A DNA stretch of 64,000 nt from Paracidovorax avenae (GCF_040892545.1 NZ_CP156079.1:1364001-1428000); one strand, 5' to 3'; shown: positions 28,696-38,176, counted from the first letter of the stretch. Numbers and translations: made by a program. The notes: generated from the letters alone by a model not told the origin.

Positions 28696-30528
28696 TCAGA
28701 GCACTTCGCTGGCGAAATCCGCGAGGCGCGAGCGCTCGCCGCGCGCCAGGGTGATGTGCCCGCTGTGCGGCCAGCCCTTGAAGCGGTCCACCGCGTAGGT
28801 GAGGCCGGAGGAGCCTTCGGTCAGGTAGGGCGTGTCGATCTGCGCGAGGTTGCCCATGCAGATGATCTTGGTGCCCGGGCCCGCGCGCGTGATCAGCGTC
28901 TTCATCTGCTTGGGCGTCAGGTTCTGTGCCTCGTCGATGATGACGTACTTGTTGAGGAAGGTGCGGCCGCGCATGAAGTTCATGCTCTTGATCTTGATGC
29001 GGCTGCGGATCAGCTCGTTGGTGGCCGCGCGGCCCCACTCGCCGGCGTTGCCGCCGTCGCCCTTGGCGAGGAATTCGAGGTTGTCGTCCAGGGCGCCCAT
29101 CCACGGACCCATCTTCTCCTCCTCGGTGCCGGGCAGGAAGCCGATGTCCTCGCCCACGCTCACGGTGGCGCGGGTCATGATGATCTCGGTGTAGCGGCGC
29201 TCGTCCAGCACCTGCGTGAGTCCGGCGGCGAGCGCCATCAGGGTCTTGCCGGTGCCGGCCGTGCCGGCGAGCGTGACGAAATCGACCTCCGGGTCCATGA
29301 GCAGGTTCATCGCGAAGTTCTGCTCGCGGTTGCGCGTGTTCACGCCCCAGACGGTGTTCTTGGCCGAGCCGTAGTCCTTGAGGGTCTGCAGCACGGCGGT
29401 CTTGTCGCGGATCTCGGTCACCCGCGCGAACAGGCTGGGCTCGCCGGGGGCCTCGAAATAGACGAACTGGTTGATCATGAGCTGCGGCACGATCGGCCCG
29501 CCGATGCGGTAGTAGGTGTGCGCGCCGCTCTGCCAGCTCTCGACGTTCTTGCCGGTCTTCGTCCAGAAGTCGGCCGGCAGGGCCAGCACGCCGGAGTACA
29601 GCAGGTCGCCGTCTTCCAGGGCCTTGTCGTTCTGGTAGTCCTCGGCGGTGAGGCCGAGCGCGCGTGCCTTGACGCGCATGTTGATGTCCTTGGACACCAG
29701 AACGACCTCGCGCGGTGCGTACTTGTGGCGCAGCGCTTCCACCACGCCCAGGATCTGGTTGTCGGCCTTGCCGGGGGGCAGGCTGGTGGGCAACTGGTAG
29801 TCCAGCGGTTCGGTCTGGAAGTACAGGCAGCCGCCGGCGGCGCGCTGGCCCGTGGCATCCAGCTTGAGGCCGCGGGCGATGTCGGCGCCCTGGGTGGCGG
29901 CGAGCTGGTCGAGCGTGCGGCTCGCCTGCCGGCCGTTGCGCGCCACCTCGGTCATGCCCTTCTTGTGGCCGTCGAGTTCCTCCAGCACGATCATGGGCAG
30001 GAAGATGTCGTGCTCTTCGAAGCGGAAGAGGCTGGTCGGGTCGTGCAGCAGGACGTTGGTGTCCAGCACGAACATCTTCGTGGGGCCGGTGCCGCGGCCC
30101 TTGCGGGGACGGGCTGCTGCCTCGGGCGCGGGTGCGGCCGCGCGGACGGCAGGCAACTCGCGCCGGGCTTCAGGCGCCACGGCCTGGATGGGGGCGGGCG
30201 CCGTGGCCGGGGCGGTGCGCCTGCCGGTGCGCCGGGATGCTCCGGGCGCCGTGGCGGGGGGCGCAGCCGTCGGCGCCGGGGCCTGTTCCACGGCGGCAGG
30301 CGCCTCGGCGGTGCGTGAGCGGCCCGTGCTGGCGGCGGTAGTGCCGCGGGCGGGTTTCCTGGCCGCCTTGCGTGGAGCGGAGGTATGGCCGTCCGTCAGC
30401 ACTGCCGGGCTGGCTGTTTCCAGGGATTCCTCGGTCTGCGGATCTTCCATGCGGGATTTGGCGGTGGCGCGGAAGGCATCCGGAGAAAGCAGGGCGGCGC
30501 GTTTCGTCGGTGCGGGGGGCAGGGGCAT
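28696..30528 (-). CDS. PIN domain-PhoH family ATPase
   Basis: A 610-residue fusion of a PIN-type ribonuclease domain and a PhoH ATPase, the PhoH2 arrangement associated with RNA unwinding and cleavage. The first 145 residues are Ala/Pro/Arg-rich and probably disordered. The PIN domain begins TKMFVLDTNVLLHDP at about 150, with acidic residues in VLEELDGHKKG. The ATPase has Walker A GTAGTGKTLMAL, Walker B VIIDEAQNLTPKQMK, and sensor region KIICMGNLAQIDTPYLTEG. ATG 30528 is preferred; a longer in-frame version runs through the terminator after bcp and is unlikely. It is unrelated to the small PhoH/YbeZ type. Confidence 0.92.
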   Translation of the reverse strand: MPLPPAPTKRAALLSPDAFRATAKSRMEDPQTEESLETASPAVLTDGHTSAPRKAARKPARGTTAASTGRSRTAEAPAAVEQAPAPTAAPPATAPGASRRTGRRTAPATAPAPIQAVAPEARRELPAVRAAAPAPEAAARPRKGRGTGPTKMFVLDTNVLLHDPTSLFRFEEHDIFLPMIVLEELDGHKKGMTEVARNGRQASRTLDQLAATQGADIARGLKLDATGQRAAGGCLYFQTEPLDYQLPTSLPPGKADNQILGVVEALRHKYAPREVVLVSKDINMRVKARALGLTAEDYQNDKALEDGDLLYSGVLALPADFWTKTGKNVESWQSGAHTYYRIGGPIVPQLMINQFVYFEAPGEPSLFARVTEIRDKTAVLQTLKDYGSAKNTVWGVNTRNREQNFAMNLLMDPEVDFVTLAGTAGTGKTLMALAAGLTQVLDERRYTEIIMTRATVSVGEDIGFLPGTEEEKMGPWMGALDDNLEFLAKGDGGNAGEWGRAATNELIRSRIKIKSMNFMRGRTFLNKYVIIDEAQNLTPKQMKTLITRAGPGTKIICMGNLAQIDTPYLTEGSSGLTYAVDRFKGWPHSGHITLARGERSRLADFASEVL

Positions 30529-30569
30529 GGTGCGGGCCTTGGGATGAGGACGGGAGGGAGTCAGAAAGC

Positions 30570-30599
30570 AAAAAGCCGCCTGGAGACCGAGGCGGCTTT
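30570..30599 (-). terminator. Intrinsic terminator after bcp
   Basis: A perfect 10-bp stem AAAGCCGCCT/AGGCGGCTTT with an 8-nt loop is followed on the minus strand by a run of T. It lies about 100 bp after the bcp stop and 42 bp before the phoH start. Confidence 0.82.
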
Positions 30600-30700
30600 G
30601 TGGGGGTGGGGGAGCGTTGCGTCGTGCAGCAGCATTGAAACCATTATGCACGGTTGCCGTGGCACTCCCCGCATGCCGCGCGCAGCGCGGCTGTAGGCGC

Positions 30701-31186
30701 TTACGCCGCCTTTTTGAGGGCCTTGATGGACTTCACGGCCTTGAGGACCTCGTCCACGTGGCCGGGCACCTTGAGGCCGCGCCATTCCTGGACCAGCACG
30801 CCATCGGGGCCGATGAGGAAGGTGCTGCGCTCGATGCCCTTGACCTTCTTGCCGTACATGATCTTGTTCTTGACCACGCCGAACATGTGGCACATCTTCT
30901 CTTCGGTATCGGCGATGAGCTCGAAGGGCAGTTCCAGCTTTTCCTTGAAGTCGTCGTGGGACTTCATGTTGTCCCGCGACACGCCGAACACGGCAGCGCC
31001 GGCCTGGGCGAAATCCTCGTACTTGTCGCGGAACTGCATGGCCTCGGTGGTGCAGCCGGGGGTGTTGTCCTTGGGGTAGAAGTACAGGATCAGGATCTGG
31101 CCGAGGTGCGATGTGTTGGAGACCTTGATGCCACCGGTCGCGTTGGCTTCGAATTCGGGGAGGGGTTTGTTGACAACGATCGCCAT
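30701..31186 (-). CDS. bcp: Peroxiredoxin, Bcp/PrxQ family
   Basis: A 161-residue thiol peroxidase that reduces hydrogen and organic peroxides. The peroxidatic Cys45 sits in YPKDNTPGCTTEAMQF. The position of the usual resolving cysteine five residues on (Cys50 in E. coli Bcp) is Met here. A second cysteine remains at 99 (KMCHMFGV), matching E. coli Cys99. The enzyme may thus act by a 1-Cys mechanism or use Cys99. STFLIGPDGVLVQEW is the conserved C-terminal strand. It is divergent from nothing: the Mth938-like gene lies 147 bp upstream on the same strand. Confidence 0.93.
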   Translation of the reverse strand: MAIVVNKPLPEFEANATGGIKVSNTSHLGQILILYFYPKDNTPGCTTEAMQFRDKYEDFAQAGAAVFGVSRDNMKSHDDFKEKLELPFELIADTEEKMCHMFGVVKNKIMYGKKVKGIERSTFLIGPDGVLVQEWRGLKVPGHVDEVLKAVKSIKALKKAA

Positions 31187-31333
31187 GGCACTTCAATCTT
31201 TGATGTAGTCGTTGAAAAGCCGGAGGAGTTGTGTGTTATTGCTCTTGGAAGGCCTCCGACCGCAACCCGTAATTTTACCTTGAAACGGACTCTTTCGCGA
31301 ATCGCAGGTCTGTAACCAAGATCCACGCGCGTT

Positions 31334-31711
31334 TCACGCCTTGGGTTCCAGCAGCAGCGCGGCGACCACGTGGCGGCCTTCCCCCGCCAGGATGTTGTAA
31401 GTCCGGCAGGCGGCCTGGGTGTCCATGGTTTCCAGGCCGATGCGCCGCGCCATGAGGGGGCGCAGCCATGCCGGCGGCGGGAAACGGTTGCGCTGGCCGC
31501 TGCCGAAGATGACCACTTCTGCGTCGAGTTCCGCGAGCAGCGCGAAATGCTCGGCGGTGAGGTCCTCGAAGCGGTTGCACTGCCATTCCCGCCGCTCGCC
31601 CCGGGAGCCGATCACCACGCTGCCGGTGAGCTTTTCCCCGTCGACCGCGATCCAGTCCGGGCCGTAGGCGCTGATGGTCTGGGCTTCGGAACGGTCGGGC
31701 TGGAATTTCAT
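31334..31711 (-). CDS. Mth938-like domain (DUF498) protein
   Basis: A 125-residue protein with the Mth938/NDUFAF3-like fold: IDSYGPDWIAVDG-type strand (ISAYGPDWIAVDGEKL), then EVVIFGSGQRNRFPPP, the family's most conserved element, and the end DTQAACRTYNILAGEGRHVV. The eukaryotic homolog is a complex I assembly factor; bacterial members have no settled role, although complex I genes are present later in this window. It is divergent from the aminotransferase gene across a 194-bp gap with a TATAAT-like box on the minus strand at about 31797-31802. Confidence 0.85.
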   Translation of the reverse strand: MKFQPDRSEAQTISAYGPDWIAVDGEKLTGSVVIGSRGERREWQCNRFEDLTAEHFALLAELDAEVVIFGSGQRNRFPPPAWLRPLMARRIGLETMDTQAACRTYNILAGEGRHVVAALLLEPKA

Positions 31712-31905
31712 GGGAAGGGCGCCTTCGGGAGTGCGTTGCGGGCCGGCACGGCACCCGGCGGAGCGGGGCGGGGATCCACCGTGGAACTGTGGTCAAATTA
31801 TAGGTTTCGCCAGAGGCTGCGCCGCCTGGCGGGGTATCGGAGCGTTCTCCGGCGCCTTACCGTTCACTCTTCCTGGCCCCGCGGCGTGCGCCCCGGGCTT
31901 TTCGC

Positions 31906-33138
31906 ATGATGAAGACGATCCACAAGTCCGCGAAGCTGAATAACGTTCTCTACGATGTGCGGGGCCCGATCGTGGATGCGGCCAAGCAGATGGAGGACGA
32001 GGGCCAGAAGATCATCAAGCTCAACATCGGCAACCTGGCGCCGTTCGGCTTCGATGCTCCTGAAGAGATCCAGCAGGACATGATCCGCAACCTGCCGAAC
32101 TCGGCGGGCTATTCGGACAGCAAGGGCATCTTCGCGGCACGCAAGGCCGTGATGCACTACAGCCAGCAGCAGGGCGTGAAGGGCGTGACGCTCGACGACA
32201 TCTACCTGGGCAATGGCGCGAGCGACCTGATCACCATGGCCACCAACGCGCTGCTCGACGACGGCGACGAGTTGCTGGTGCCCGCGCCCGACTATCCGCT
32301 CTGGACCGCCGCGGCGAGCCTGTCGGGCGGCCGGCCTGTGCACTATCTCTGCGACGAGGCGAACGGCTGGATGCCGAACCTCGACGACATCCGCGCCAAG
32401 ATCACCCCCCGCACCAAGGGCCTGGTGGTGATCAACCCGAACAACCCCACGGGCGCGCTCTATTCCGACGAGTTGCTGCGCGCACTGGTGAAGATCGCGC
32501 GCGAGCACGGCCTCGTGCTGCTGGCCGACGAGGTGTACGACAAGGTGCTCTACGACGGCGAGCGCCACACGGCCATGGCGAGCCTCTCGACCGACGTGCT
32601 CACGCTCACCTTCAATTCGCTCTCCAAGGCCTACCGCTCGTGCGGCTACCGTGCCGGCTGGATGGTGGTGTCGGGCAACAAGGCCGTGGCCCGCGACTAC
32701 ATCGAGGGCATCAACATGCTCGCCAACATCAAGCTGGGCTCCAACGTGCCCGGGCAGTGGGCGATCCAGACCGCGCTGGGTGGCTACCAGAGCATCCATG
32801 ACCTGGTTCGCGAAGGCGGGCGCCTCTGCCGGCAGCGCGACCTGGCCTACGAACTCATCTCGGCGATCCCGGGCGTGAGCTGCGTGAAGCCCAAGGCGGC
32901 CCTCTACATGTTCCCTCGCCTCGACCCGGCCATGTACCCGATCGCCGACGACCGCCAGTTCTTCATGGAAGTGCTGCGCGCCACCCGCGTGATGCTGGTG
33001 CAGGGATCGGGCTTCAACTATCCCGACCAGCAGCATTTCCGCATCGTGTTCCTCCCGCACGAGGACGACCTGCGCGAGGCCATCGGCCGCCTGGCGGACT
33101 TCCTGGCGCTCTACCGCCAGAAGCACGCGGCCGCCTGA
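31906..33138 (+). CDS. Alanine-type aminotransferase (AlaA-like)
   Basis: A 410-residue fold-type I aminotransferase. KTIHKSAKLNNVLYDVRGPI at the N terminus is characteristic of AlaA/YfbQ alanine-pyruvate aminotransferases. Motifs: DIYLGNGASDLI, NPNNPTGALYSDE, LADEVYDKVLYDG and the PLP-lysine region FNSLSKAYRSCGYRAGW near residue 238. The start is ATG 31906, with a second ATG in the next codon. It is followed by hom and thrC in the same direction, an arrangement common in Burkholderiales, so transcription may continue into hom across 94 bp. Confidence 0.9.
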   Translation: MMKTIHKSAKLNNVLYDVRGPIVDAAKQMEDEGQKIIKLNIGNLAPFGFDAPEEIQQDMIRNLPNSAGYSDSKGIFAARKAVMHYSQQQGVKGVTLDDIYLGNGASDLITMATNALLDDGDELLVPAPDYPLWTAAASLSGGRPVHYLCDEANGWMPNLDDIRAKITPRTKGLVVINPNNPTGALYSDELLRALVKIAREHGLVLLADEVYDKVLYDGERHTAMASLSTDVLTLTFNSLSKAYRSCGYRAGWMVVSGNKAVARDYIEGINMLANIKLGSNVPGQWAIQTALGGYQSIHDLVREGGRLCRQRDLAYELISAIPGVSCVKPKAALYMFPRLDPAMYPIADDRQFFMEVLRATRVMLVQGSGFNYPDQQHFRIVFLPHEDDLREAIGRLADFLALYRQKHAAA

Positions 33139-33232
33139 CGCGCGGCAGCACCCTGTTCCTTCCGAGTTCCAACCATTGCCGGCAGCGCAACACATCCCGC
33201 GCCGCGGCACCTTCTGACTGAGATTTCCGACC

Positions 33233-34567
33233 ATGAAACCGATCCAAGTGGGCCTGCTGGGCATTGGCACCGTCGGCAGCGGCGTGTTCAACGTGCTGCG
33301 ACGCAACCAGGAGGAGATCCGCCGCCGCGCGGGCCGCGGCATCGAGATCGCCATGGTGGCGGACCTCGACGTGGAGCGCGCCCGCTCCGTCGCGGGCAGC
33401 AGCGTGCAGGTGGTGAACGACGCGCGCGCCGTGATCGCCAACCCCGACATCGACATCGTCGTGGAGCTGATCGGCGGCTACGGCGTGGCCAAGGCGCTGG
33501 TGATGGAAGCCATCGCGGCCGGCAAGCACGTGGTCACGGCCAACAAGGCCCTGCTGGCGGTGCATGGCACGGAGATCTTCGCGGCGGCATCGGCCAAGGG
33601 CGTGATGGTGGCCTTCGAGGCCGCAGTGGCCGGCGGCATCCCGATCATCAAGGCGCTGCGCGAGGGCCTGACGGCCAACCGCATCCAGTGGATCGCGGGC
33701 ATCATCAACGGCACGACGAACTTCATCCTCTCGGAGATGCGCGACAAGGGTCTCGACTTCGACGTGGTGCTCAAGGAGGCGCAGCGACTGGGCTACGCCG
33801 AGGCCGACCCGACCTTCGACATCGAGGGCGTGGATGCGGCGCACAAGGCCACGATCATGAGCGCGATCGCCTTCGGCATCCCGGTGCAGTTCGACAAGGC
33901 CTACGTGGAAGGCATCACCAAGCTCGCCGCGGCGGACATCCGCTATGCCGAGCAGCTGGGCTACCGCATCAAGCTGCTGGGCATCGCCAAGCGGCGCGAG
34001 GGCGGTGTGGAACTGCGCGTACACCCGAGCCTGGTGCCGTCCAAGCGGCTGATCGCCAACGTCGAGGGCGCGATGAACGCCGTCGTGGTGCAGGCCGATG
34101 CGGTGGGCACCACGCTCTACTACGGCAAGGGTGCGGGCAGCGAGCCCACGGCCAGCGCCGTGATCGCCGACCTGGTGGACATCGCCCGCCTGGCGGCGGC
34201 CGATCCTGAACACCGCGTGCCCCACCTGGCCTTCCAGGCGAACACGCTCGACGAGGCGCGCGAGGCGCTGCCCGTGCTGCCCATGGCCGAGGTGGTCACC
34301 AGCTACTATCTGCGCCTGCGCGTGGCCGACGAGGCCGGCGTTCTGGCCAAGGTGACCGGGCTGCTGGCCGGTGCCGGCATCAGCATCGACGCCGTGCTGC
34401 AGCGCGAGGCCGACGAGGTGGGCGGCGAGGGCGCCACGCACACCGACCTGATCATCCTCACGCACGACACGCGCGAGGGTACGATGAACGAAGCGATCGC
34501 GCAGATGCAGGCCCTGCCCACGGTGCTGGGGCCGATCGTGCGTGTCCGCAAGGAGGAGCTGAACTGA
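33233..34567 (+). CDS. hom: Homoserine dehydrogenase
   Basis: A 444-residue monofunctional homoserine dehydrogenase converting aspartate semialdehyde to homoserine. NAD(P)-binding GLLGIGTVGSGVF (5-17), catalytic segment AGIINGTTNFILSEM, and Lys/Asp-rich DPTFDIEGVDAAHKATI are visible. A C-terminal ACT domain (YYLRLRVADEAGVLAKVTGL) indicates allosteric control, probably by threonine. Its stop overlaps the thrC start by one base (TGATG). Substrate comes from Asd, whose gene is 18 kb away in this window. Confidence 0.98.
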   Translation: MKPIQVGLLGIGTVGSGVFNVLRRNQEEIRRRAGRGIEIAMVADLDVERARSVAGSSVQVVNDARAVIANPDIDIVVELIGGYGVAKALVMEAIAAGKHVVTANKALLAVHGTEIFAAASAKGVMVAFEAAVAGGIPIIKALREGLTANRIQWIAGIINGTTNFILSEMRDKGLDFDVVLKEAQRLGYAEADPTFDIEGVDAAHKATIMSAIAFGIPVQFDKAYVEGITKLAAADIRYAEQLGYRIKLLGIAKRREGGVELRVHPSLVPSKRLIANVEGAMNAVVVQADAVGTTLYYGKGAGSEPTASAVIADLVDIARLAAADPEHRVPHLAFQANTLDEAREALPVLPMAEVVTSYYLRLRVADEAGVLAKVTGLLAGAGISIDAVLQREADEVGGEGATHTDLIILTHDTREGTMNEAIAQMQALPTVLGPIVRVRKEELN

Positions 34568-36012
34568 TGCGATACCTCTCCACCCGCGGCCACGCGGACC
34601 GCAAGCGCTTCTGCGAGATCCTGCTCGAAGGCCTGGCGCCCGACGGCGGCCTGTACCTGCCCGAGCGCTACCCGCAGATCGACGACGCGGCGCTGACGCG
34701 GCTGCGCGCGGCCTACCACGAGCAGGGCTATGCGGAGCTGGCATTCCAGATCCTCTCGCTCTACATCGACGACATTCCGGCGGCCGACCTGAAACGCCTG
34801 TGCGAGAAGACGTACACGGCCGAGGTGTTCGGCACGGGCGAGATCGTGCCGCTGCGCCACCTGGAGAACAGCCTGTGGCTGGAGGCCCTGTCCAACGGCC
34901 CCACGCTCGCGTTCAAGGACATGGCGATGCAGCTGCTCGGCAACCTGTTCGAGTACGAGCTGGGCCGGCGCGGCGAGGAGCTGAACATCCTGGGCGCGAC
35001 CAGCGGCGACACGGGCAGCGCGGCCGAGTACGCGATGCGCGGCAAGCGCGGCATCCGCGTGTTCATGACGAGCCCGCACGGCCGCATGAGCGCCTTCCAG
35101 CAGGCGCAGATGTTCAGCCTGCAGGACGCGAACATCTTCAACATCGCCATCGAAGGCGTGTTCGACGACTGCCAGGACATCGTCAAGGCCGTGAGCAACG
35201 ACCTGGAGTTCAAGCGCCGCTTCAAGATCGGCACGGTGAACTCGATCAACTGGGCGCGGCTGCTCGCCCAGGTGGTGTATTACTTCGCGGGCTACGTGCA
35301 GGCCACCGAGTCGAACGACCAGAAGGTCAGCTTCACGGTGCCGTCGGGCAACTTCGGCAACGTCTGCGCGGGCCACGTGGCCCGCATGATGGGCCTGCCC
35401 ATCGACAAGCTCGTGGTGGCGACCAACGAGAACGACGTGCTCGACGAGTTCTTCCGCACGGGCATCTACCGCGTGCGCGGCAGTGCCGACACGCACGAGA
35501 CTTCCAGCCCGTCGATGGACATCAGCAAGGCCAGCAATTTCGAGCGCTTCGTGTTCGACCTGCTGGGCCGCGACGCGCAGGCCACGCGCCAGCTGTTCGG
35601 CGAAGCCGTCGTGCGCGAGGGCCGGTTCGACCTGAGCCGGGATCCACGCTTCGCCGAGGCCGCGTCGCGCTATGGGTTCGTGAGCGGGCGCAGCACGCAC
35701 GCGGACCGCATCGCGACCATCCGCGACACCTTCCAGCGCTTCGGCATCACGATCGACACGCACACCGCCGATGGCGTGAAGGTGGCTCGCGAGCACACCG
35801 AGCCGGGCGTGCCCATGCTGGTGCTGGAAACCGCCCTGCCCATCAAGTTCGCCGAGACGATCCGGGAGGCGCTGGGCCATGCGCCCGAGCGCCCCGCGAA
35901 GTTCGATGGCATCGAGAGCCTGCCCAAGCGCGTGCAGGTGATGCCGGCCGACGTGGATCTGGTGAAGGCCTATATCACGCGCCACTGCGACGGGACGGCC
36001 ACGGCGGCCTGA
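34567..36012 (+). CDS. thrC: Threonine synthase
   Basis: A 481-residue PLP enzyme making threonine from O-phosphohomoserine. The PLP lysine is Lys117 in GPTLAFKDMAMQ. The PLP phosphate loop is LGATSGDTGSAAEYAM near residue 140, and VPSGNFGNVCAG near residue 258 is also conserved. Length suits the class of threonine synthases without the SAM-activated N-terminal domain. The one-base overlap with hom points to translational coupling. Confidence 0.98.
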   Translation: MRYLSTRGHADRKRFCEILLEGLAPDGGLYLPERYPQIDDAALTRLRAAYHEQGYAELAFQILSLYIDDIPAADLKRLCEKTYTAEVFGTGEIVPLRHLENSLWLEALSNGPTLAFKDMAMQLLGNLFEYELGRRGEELNILGATSGDTGSAAEYAMRGKRGIRVFMTSPHGRMSAFQQAQMFSLQDANIFNIAIEGVFDDCQDIVKAVSNDLEFKRRFKIGTVNSINWARLLAQVVYYFAGYVQATESNDQKVSFTVPSGNFGNVCAGHVARMMGLPIDKLVVATNENDVLDEFFRTGIYRVRGSADTHETSSPSMDISKASNFERFVFDLLGRDAQATRQLFGEAVVREGRFDLSRDPRFAEAASRYGFVSGRSTHADRIATIRDTFQRFGITIDTHTADGVKVAREHTEPGVPMLVLETALPIKFAETIREALGHAPERPAKFDGIESLPKRVQVMPADVDLVKAYITRHCDGTATAA

Positions 36013-36071
36013 CCGCCGGGCATGGCCCGGGTGGCGCGCTTCCGGCCTCGGCACATCCACGGAGGGCATGC

Positions 36072-36626
36072 ATGAAAGTCGTCGGCTTCGCCGGTTTCTC
36101 CAACAGTGGCAAGACCACGCTCGTCGAGCGGCTCATTCCGCTCATGCGCGCGTACGGGCTGCGGGTGTCGGTGGTCAAGCATGCCCACCACCGGTTCGAC
36201 ATCGACCAGCCCGGCAAGGACACGTGGCGGCACCGCACGGCGGGCGCCTACGAGGTGGTGGCCTCGTCCGACCTGCGCATGGCGCTCATGCGTGAATACG
36301 AACAGCCGGCGGAGCCGGTGGTGCACGACCTGATCGCCCGCCTGGATGCCTCCGTGGACTGGGTGTTCGTCGAAGGCTTCAAGGAGAGCGACCTGCCCAA
36401 GATCGAAGTGTGGCGTTCGCCGTCCGGCGACTATCCTGACCAGCCCCTGCGGTTCCCCCACGATCCCCGCATCGTGGCCGTGGCGGCCGATGTGCCGGGC
36501 GAGCGCCTGCCGGTGCCGCCCGGCGCGTTGCCGGTCTTTGACGTGAATGCGCCGGCCGTGCTGGCCGACTGGCTGTGCGCCAGCGGCGAGCGCTGGGCGT
36601 ATTGCGGCCCGGAGGCCCGGGCATGA
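36072..36626 (+). CDS. mobB: Molybdopterin-guanine dinucleotide biosynthesis adaptor MobB
   Basis: A 184-residue P-loop GTPase that assists MobA in adding GMP to molybdopterin. Walker A GFSNSGKTTLVERL at residues 7-20, the conserved VVKHAHHRFDIDQPGKDTWR, and DWVFVEGFKESDLPKIEVWR near residue 96-115. A GGAGGGC ribosome site lies just upstream. The stop overlaps the moeA start (ATGA), so the two are one unit with moaD: a molybdenum-cofactor operon. Confidence 0.93.
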   Translation: MKVVGFAGFSNSGKTTLVERLIPLMRAYGLRVSVVKHAHHRFDIDQPGKDTWRHRTAGAYEVVASSDLRMALMREYEQPAEPVVHDLIARLDASVDWVFVEGFKESDLPKIEVWRSPSGDYPDQPLRFPHDPRIVAVAADVPGERLPVPPGALPVFDVNAPAVLADWLCASGERWAYCGPEARA

Positions 36627-37882
36627 ACGCCGCGGCCACACCCTCCCGGCCGCCGCTCAAGCCACTGGAGGATGCGCTGGCGGAACTGCTCGCCCAGGCC
36701 AGCCCGCTTGAAGGTTCGGACGAGGTGGACACCTTCGAGGCCGATGGCCGTGTGCTGGCGGCCGATGCGGTGTCGCCGCTGCGGGTGCCGCCCCACGACA
36801 ACAGCGCCATGGACGGCTATGCCGTGCGCCGGGCGGACGTTGCTGCAGCGGGTGCATCCCTTTCCATCGAACTGCCGGTGTCCCAACGCATCGCGGCGGG
36901 CTCCGCGCCTCAGCCGCTGGAGCCGGGCACGGCCGCGCGCATCTTCACGGGCGCGCCCCTGCCGCCCGGCGCGGATGCCGTGTGCATGCAGGAGGACTGC
37001 GAGGCGCTCGATGGCGGCGTGCGCGTGCGCATCCAGGCCGTGCCCCAGCCGGGCCAGTGGGTGCGCCGTGCGGGCGAGGACATCGAAACCGGCGCGACGG
37101 TGCTCGCGGCCGGTACGCGGCTCACTCCGGCCGCGCTGGGGCTGGCAGCCAGCATCGGCCTGGCCCGGTTGCGCGTGGCGCGCCGGCCCCGCGTCGCGCT
37201 GTTTTCCACGGGCGACGAACTGGTGATGCCGGGCGAGGTGCCGCCGGAGCACATGCCGCCGGGCGCCATCTACAACAGCAACCGCTTCTTCCTGCGTGCG
37301 ATGCTGCTGCGGCTGGGCTGCGAGGTGTCGGATTTCGGCATCGTGCCCGACCGGCGCGATGCCACGCAGCAGGCGCTGACCGACGCCGCTGCGGCGCATG
37401 ACCTGGTGCTCACCAGCGGCGGCGTGTCGGTGGGCGAGGAAGACCATGTGAAGCCCGCCGTGGCCGCGCTCGGGCGCATCGACCTCTGGCAGGTGGCGCT
37501 CAAGCCGGGCAAGCCGTTCGCCTATGGCCGCATCGGCGAGCGCGTGCATTTCATGGGACTGCCGGGCAATCCGGTGTCCAGCCTCGCCACCTTCGCGATC
37601 CTCGTGCGGCCGTTCCTGCTGCGCCTGCAGGGCGTGCAGGACGTCACGCCGCGCGCCGTGGATGCGAGGGCGAATTTCCACTGGCTGCGGGCCGACAGGC
37701 GGCGCGAGTTCCTGCGCGTGCGCCGCGGTGCCGATGGTGGGTTGGAGTTGTTCCCGAACCAGGGTTCGGGGGTGCTGACCTCCGCGGCCTGGTGCGATGG
37801 ACTGGTGGACAACCCGCCGGGCCGCACCATCGCCCGTGGCGACACGGTGCGCTTCATCCCCCTGTCCGACCTGCTCGCATGA
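36623..37882 (+). CDS. moeA: Molybdopterin molybdenumtransferase
   Basis: A 419-residue MoeA inserting molybdate into adenylylated molybdopterin. Motifs in order: PPHDNSAMDGYAVR, RIFTGAPLPPGADAVCMQED, ALFSTGDELVMPGE, LVLTSGGVSVGEEDHVKPAV and HFMGLPGNPVSSLATF. The start ATG 36623 overlaps the mobB stop; an upstream in-frame start is not needed. Its own stop overlaps the moaD start. Confidence 0.96.
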   Translation: MNAAATPSRPPLKPLEDALAELLAQASPLEGSDEVDTFEADGRVLAADAVSPLRVPPHDNSAMDGYAVRRADVAAAGASLSIELPVSQRIAAGSAPQPLEPGTAARIFTGAPLPPGADAVCMQEDCEALDGGVRVRIQAVPQPGQWVRRAGEDIETGATVLAAGTRLTPAALGLAASIGLARLRVARRPRVALFSTGDELVMPGEVPPEHMPPGAIYNSNRFFLRAMLLRLGCEVSDFGIVPDRRDATQQALTDAAAAHDLVLTSGGVSVGEEDHVKPAVAALGRIDLWQVALKPGKPFAYGRIGERVHFMGLPGNPVSSLATFAILVRPFLLRLQGVQDVTPRAVDARANFHWLRADRRREFLRVRRGADGGLELFPNQGSGVLTSAAWCDGLVDNPPGRTIARGDTVRFIPLSDLLA

Positions 37883-38166
37883 CCTCCGGCACGACCCCTT
37901 CATCCTCTCCCGCCGTGACGGTCACCGTGCGTTACTTCGCGTCCATCCGCGAGGCGGTGGGGCAGGGCAGCGAGACCCTGTCCACGCAGGCCGGCACGGT
38001 GGGTGCGCTGCGCGATGCGCTGATCGCGCGCGGCGGGCCGTGGGCGGAAAGCCTGGCGCGCGGACGCGCTGTGCGCACGGCACTGGACCAGGTGCTGTGT
38101 GCCGAGGACGCCCTGCTGCCGGACGGTGCCGAGGTCGCGTTCTTCCCCCCTGTGACGGGCGGCTGA
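37879..38166 (+). CDS. moaD: Molybdopterin synthase sulfur-carrier subunit MoaD
   Basis: A 95-residue ubiquitin-like protein that donates sulfur, as a C-terminal thiocarboxylate, to precursor Z with MoaE. The frame ends in FFPPVTGG, the diglycine needed for activation by MoeB. VTVRYFASIREAVGQ is the first strand. ATG 37879 overlaps the moeA stop (ATGA). MoaE, normally the next gene, is 2.7 kb away (40849), after a group of unrelated genes. Confidence 0.95.
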   Translation: MTSGTTPSSSPAVTVTVRYFASIREAVGQGSETLSTQAGTVGALRDALIARGGPWAESLARGRAVRTALDQVLCAEDALLPDGAEVAFFPPVTGG

Positions 38167-38176
38167 GTCCGACGTA

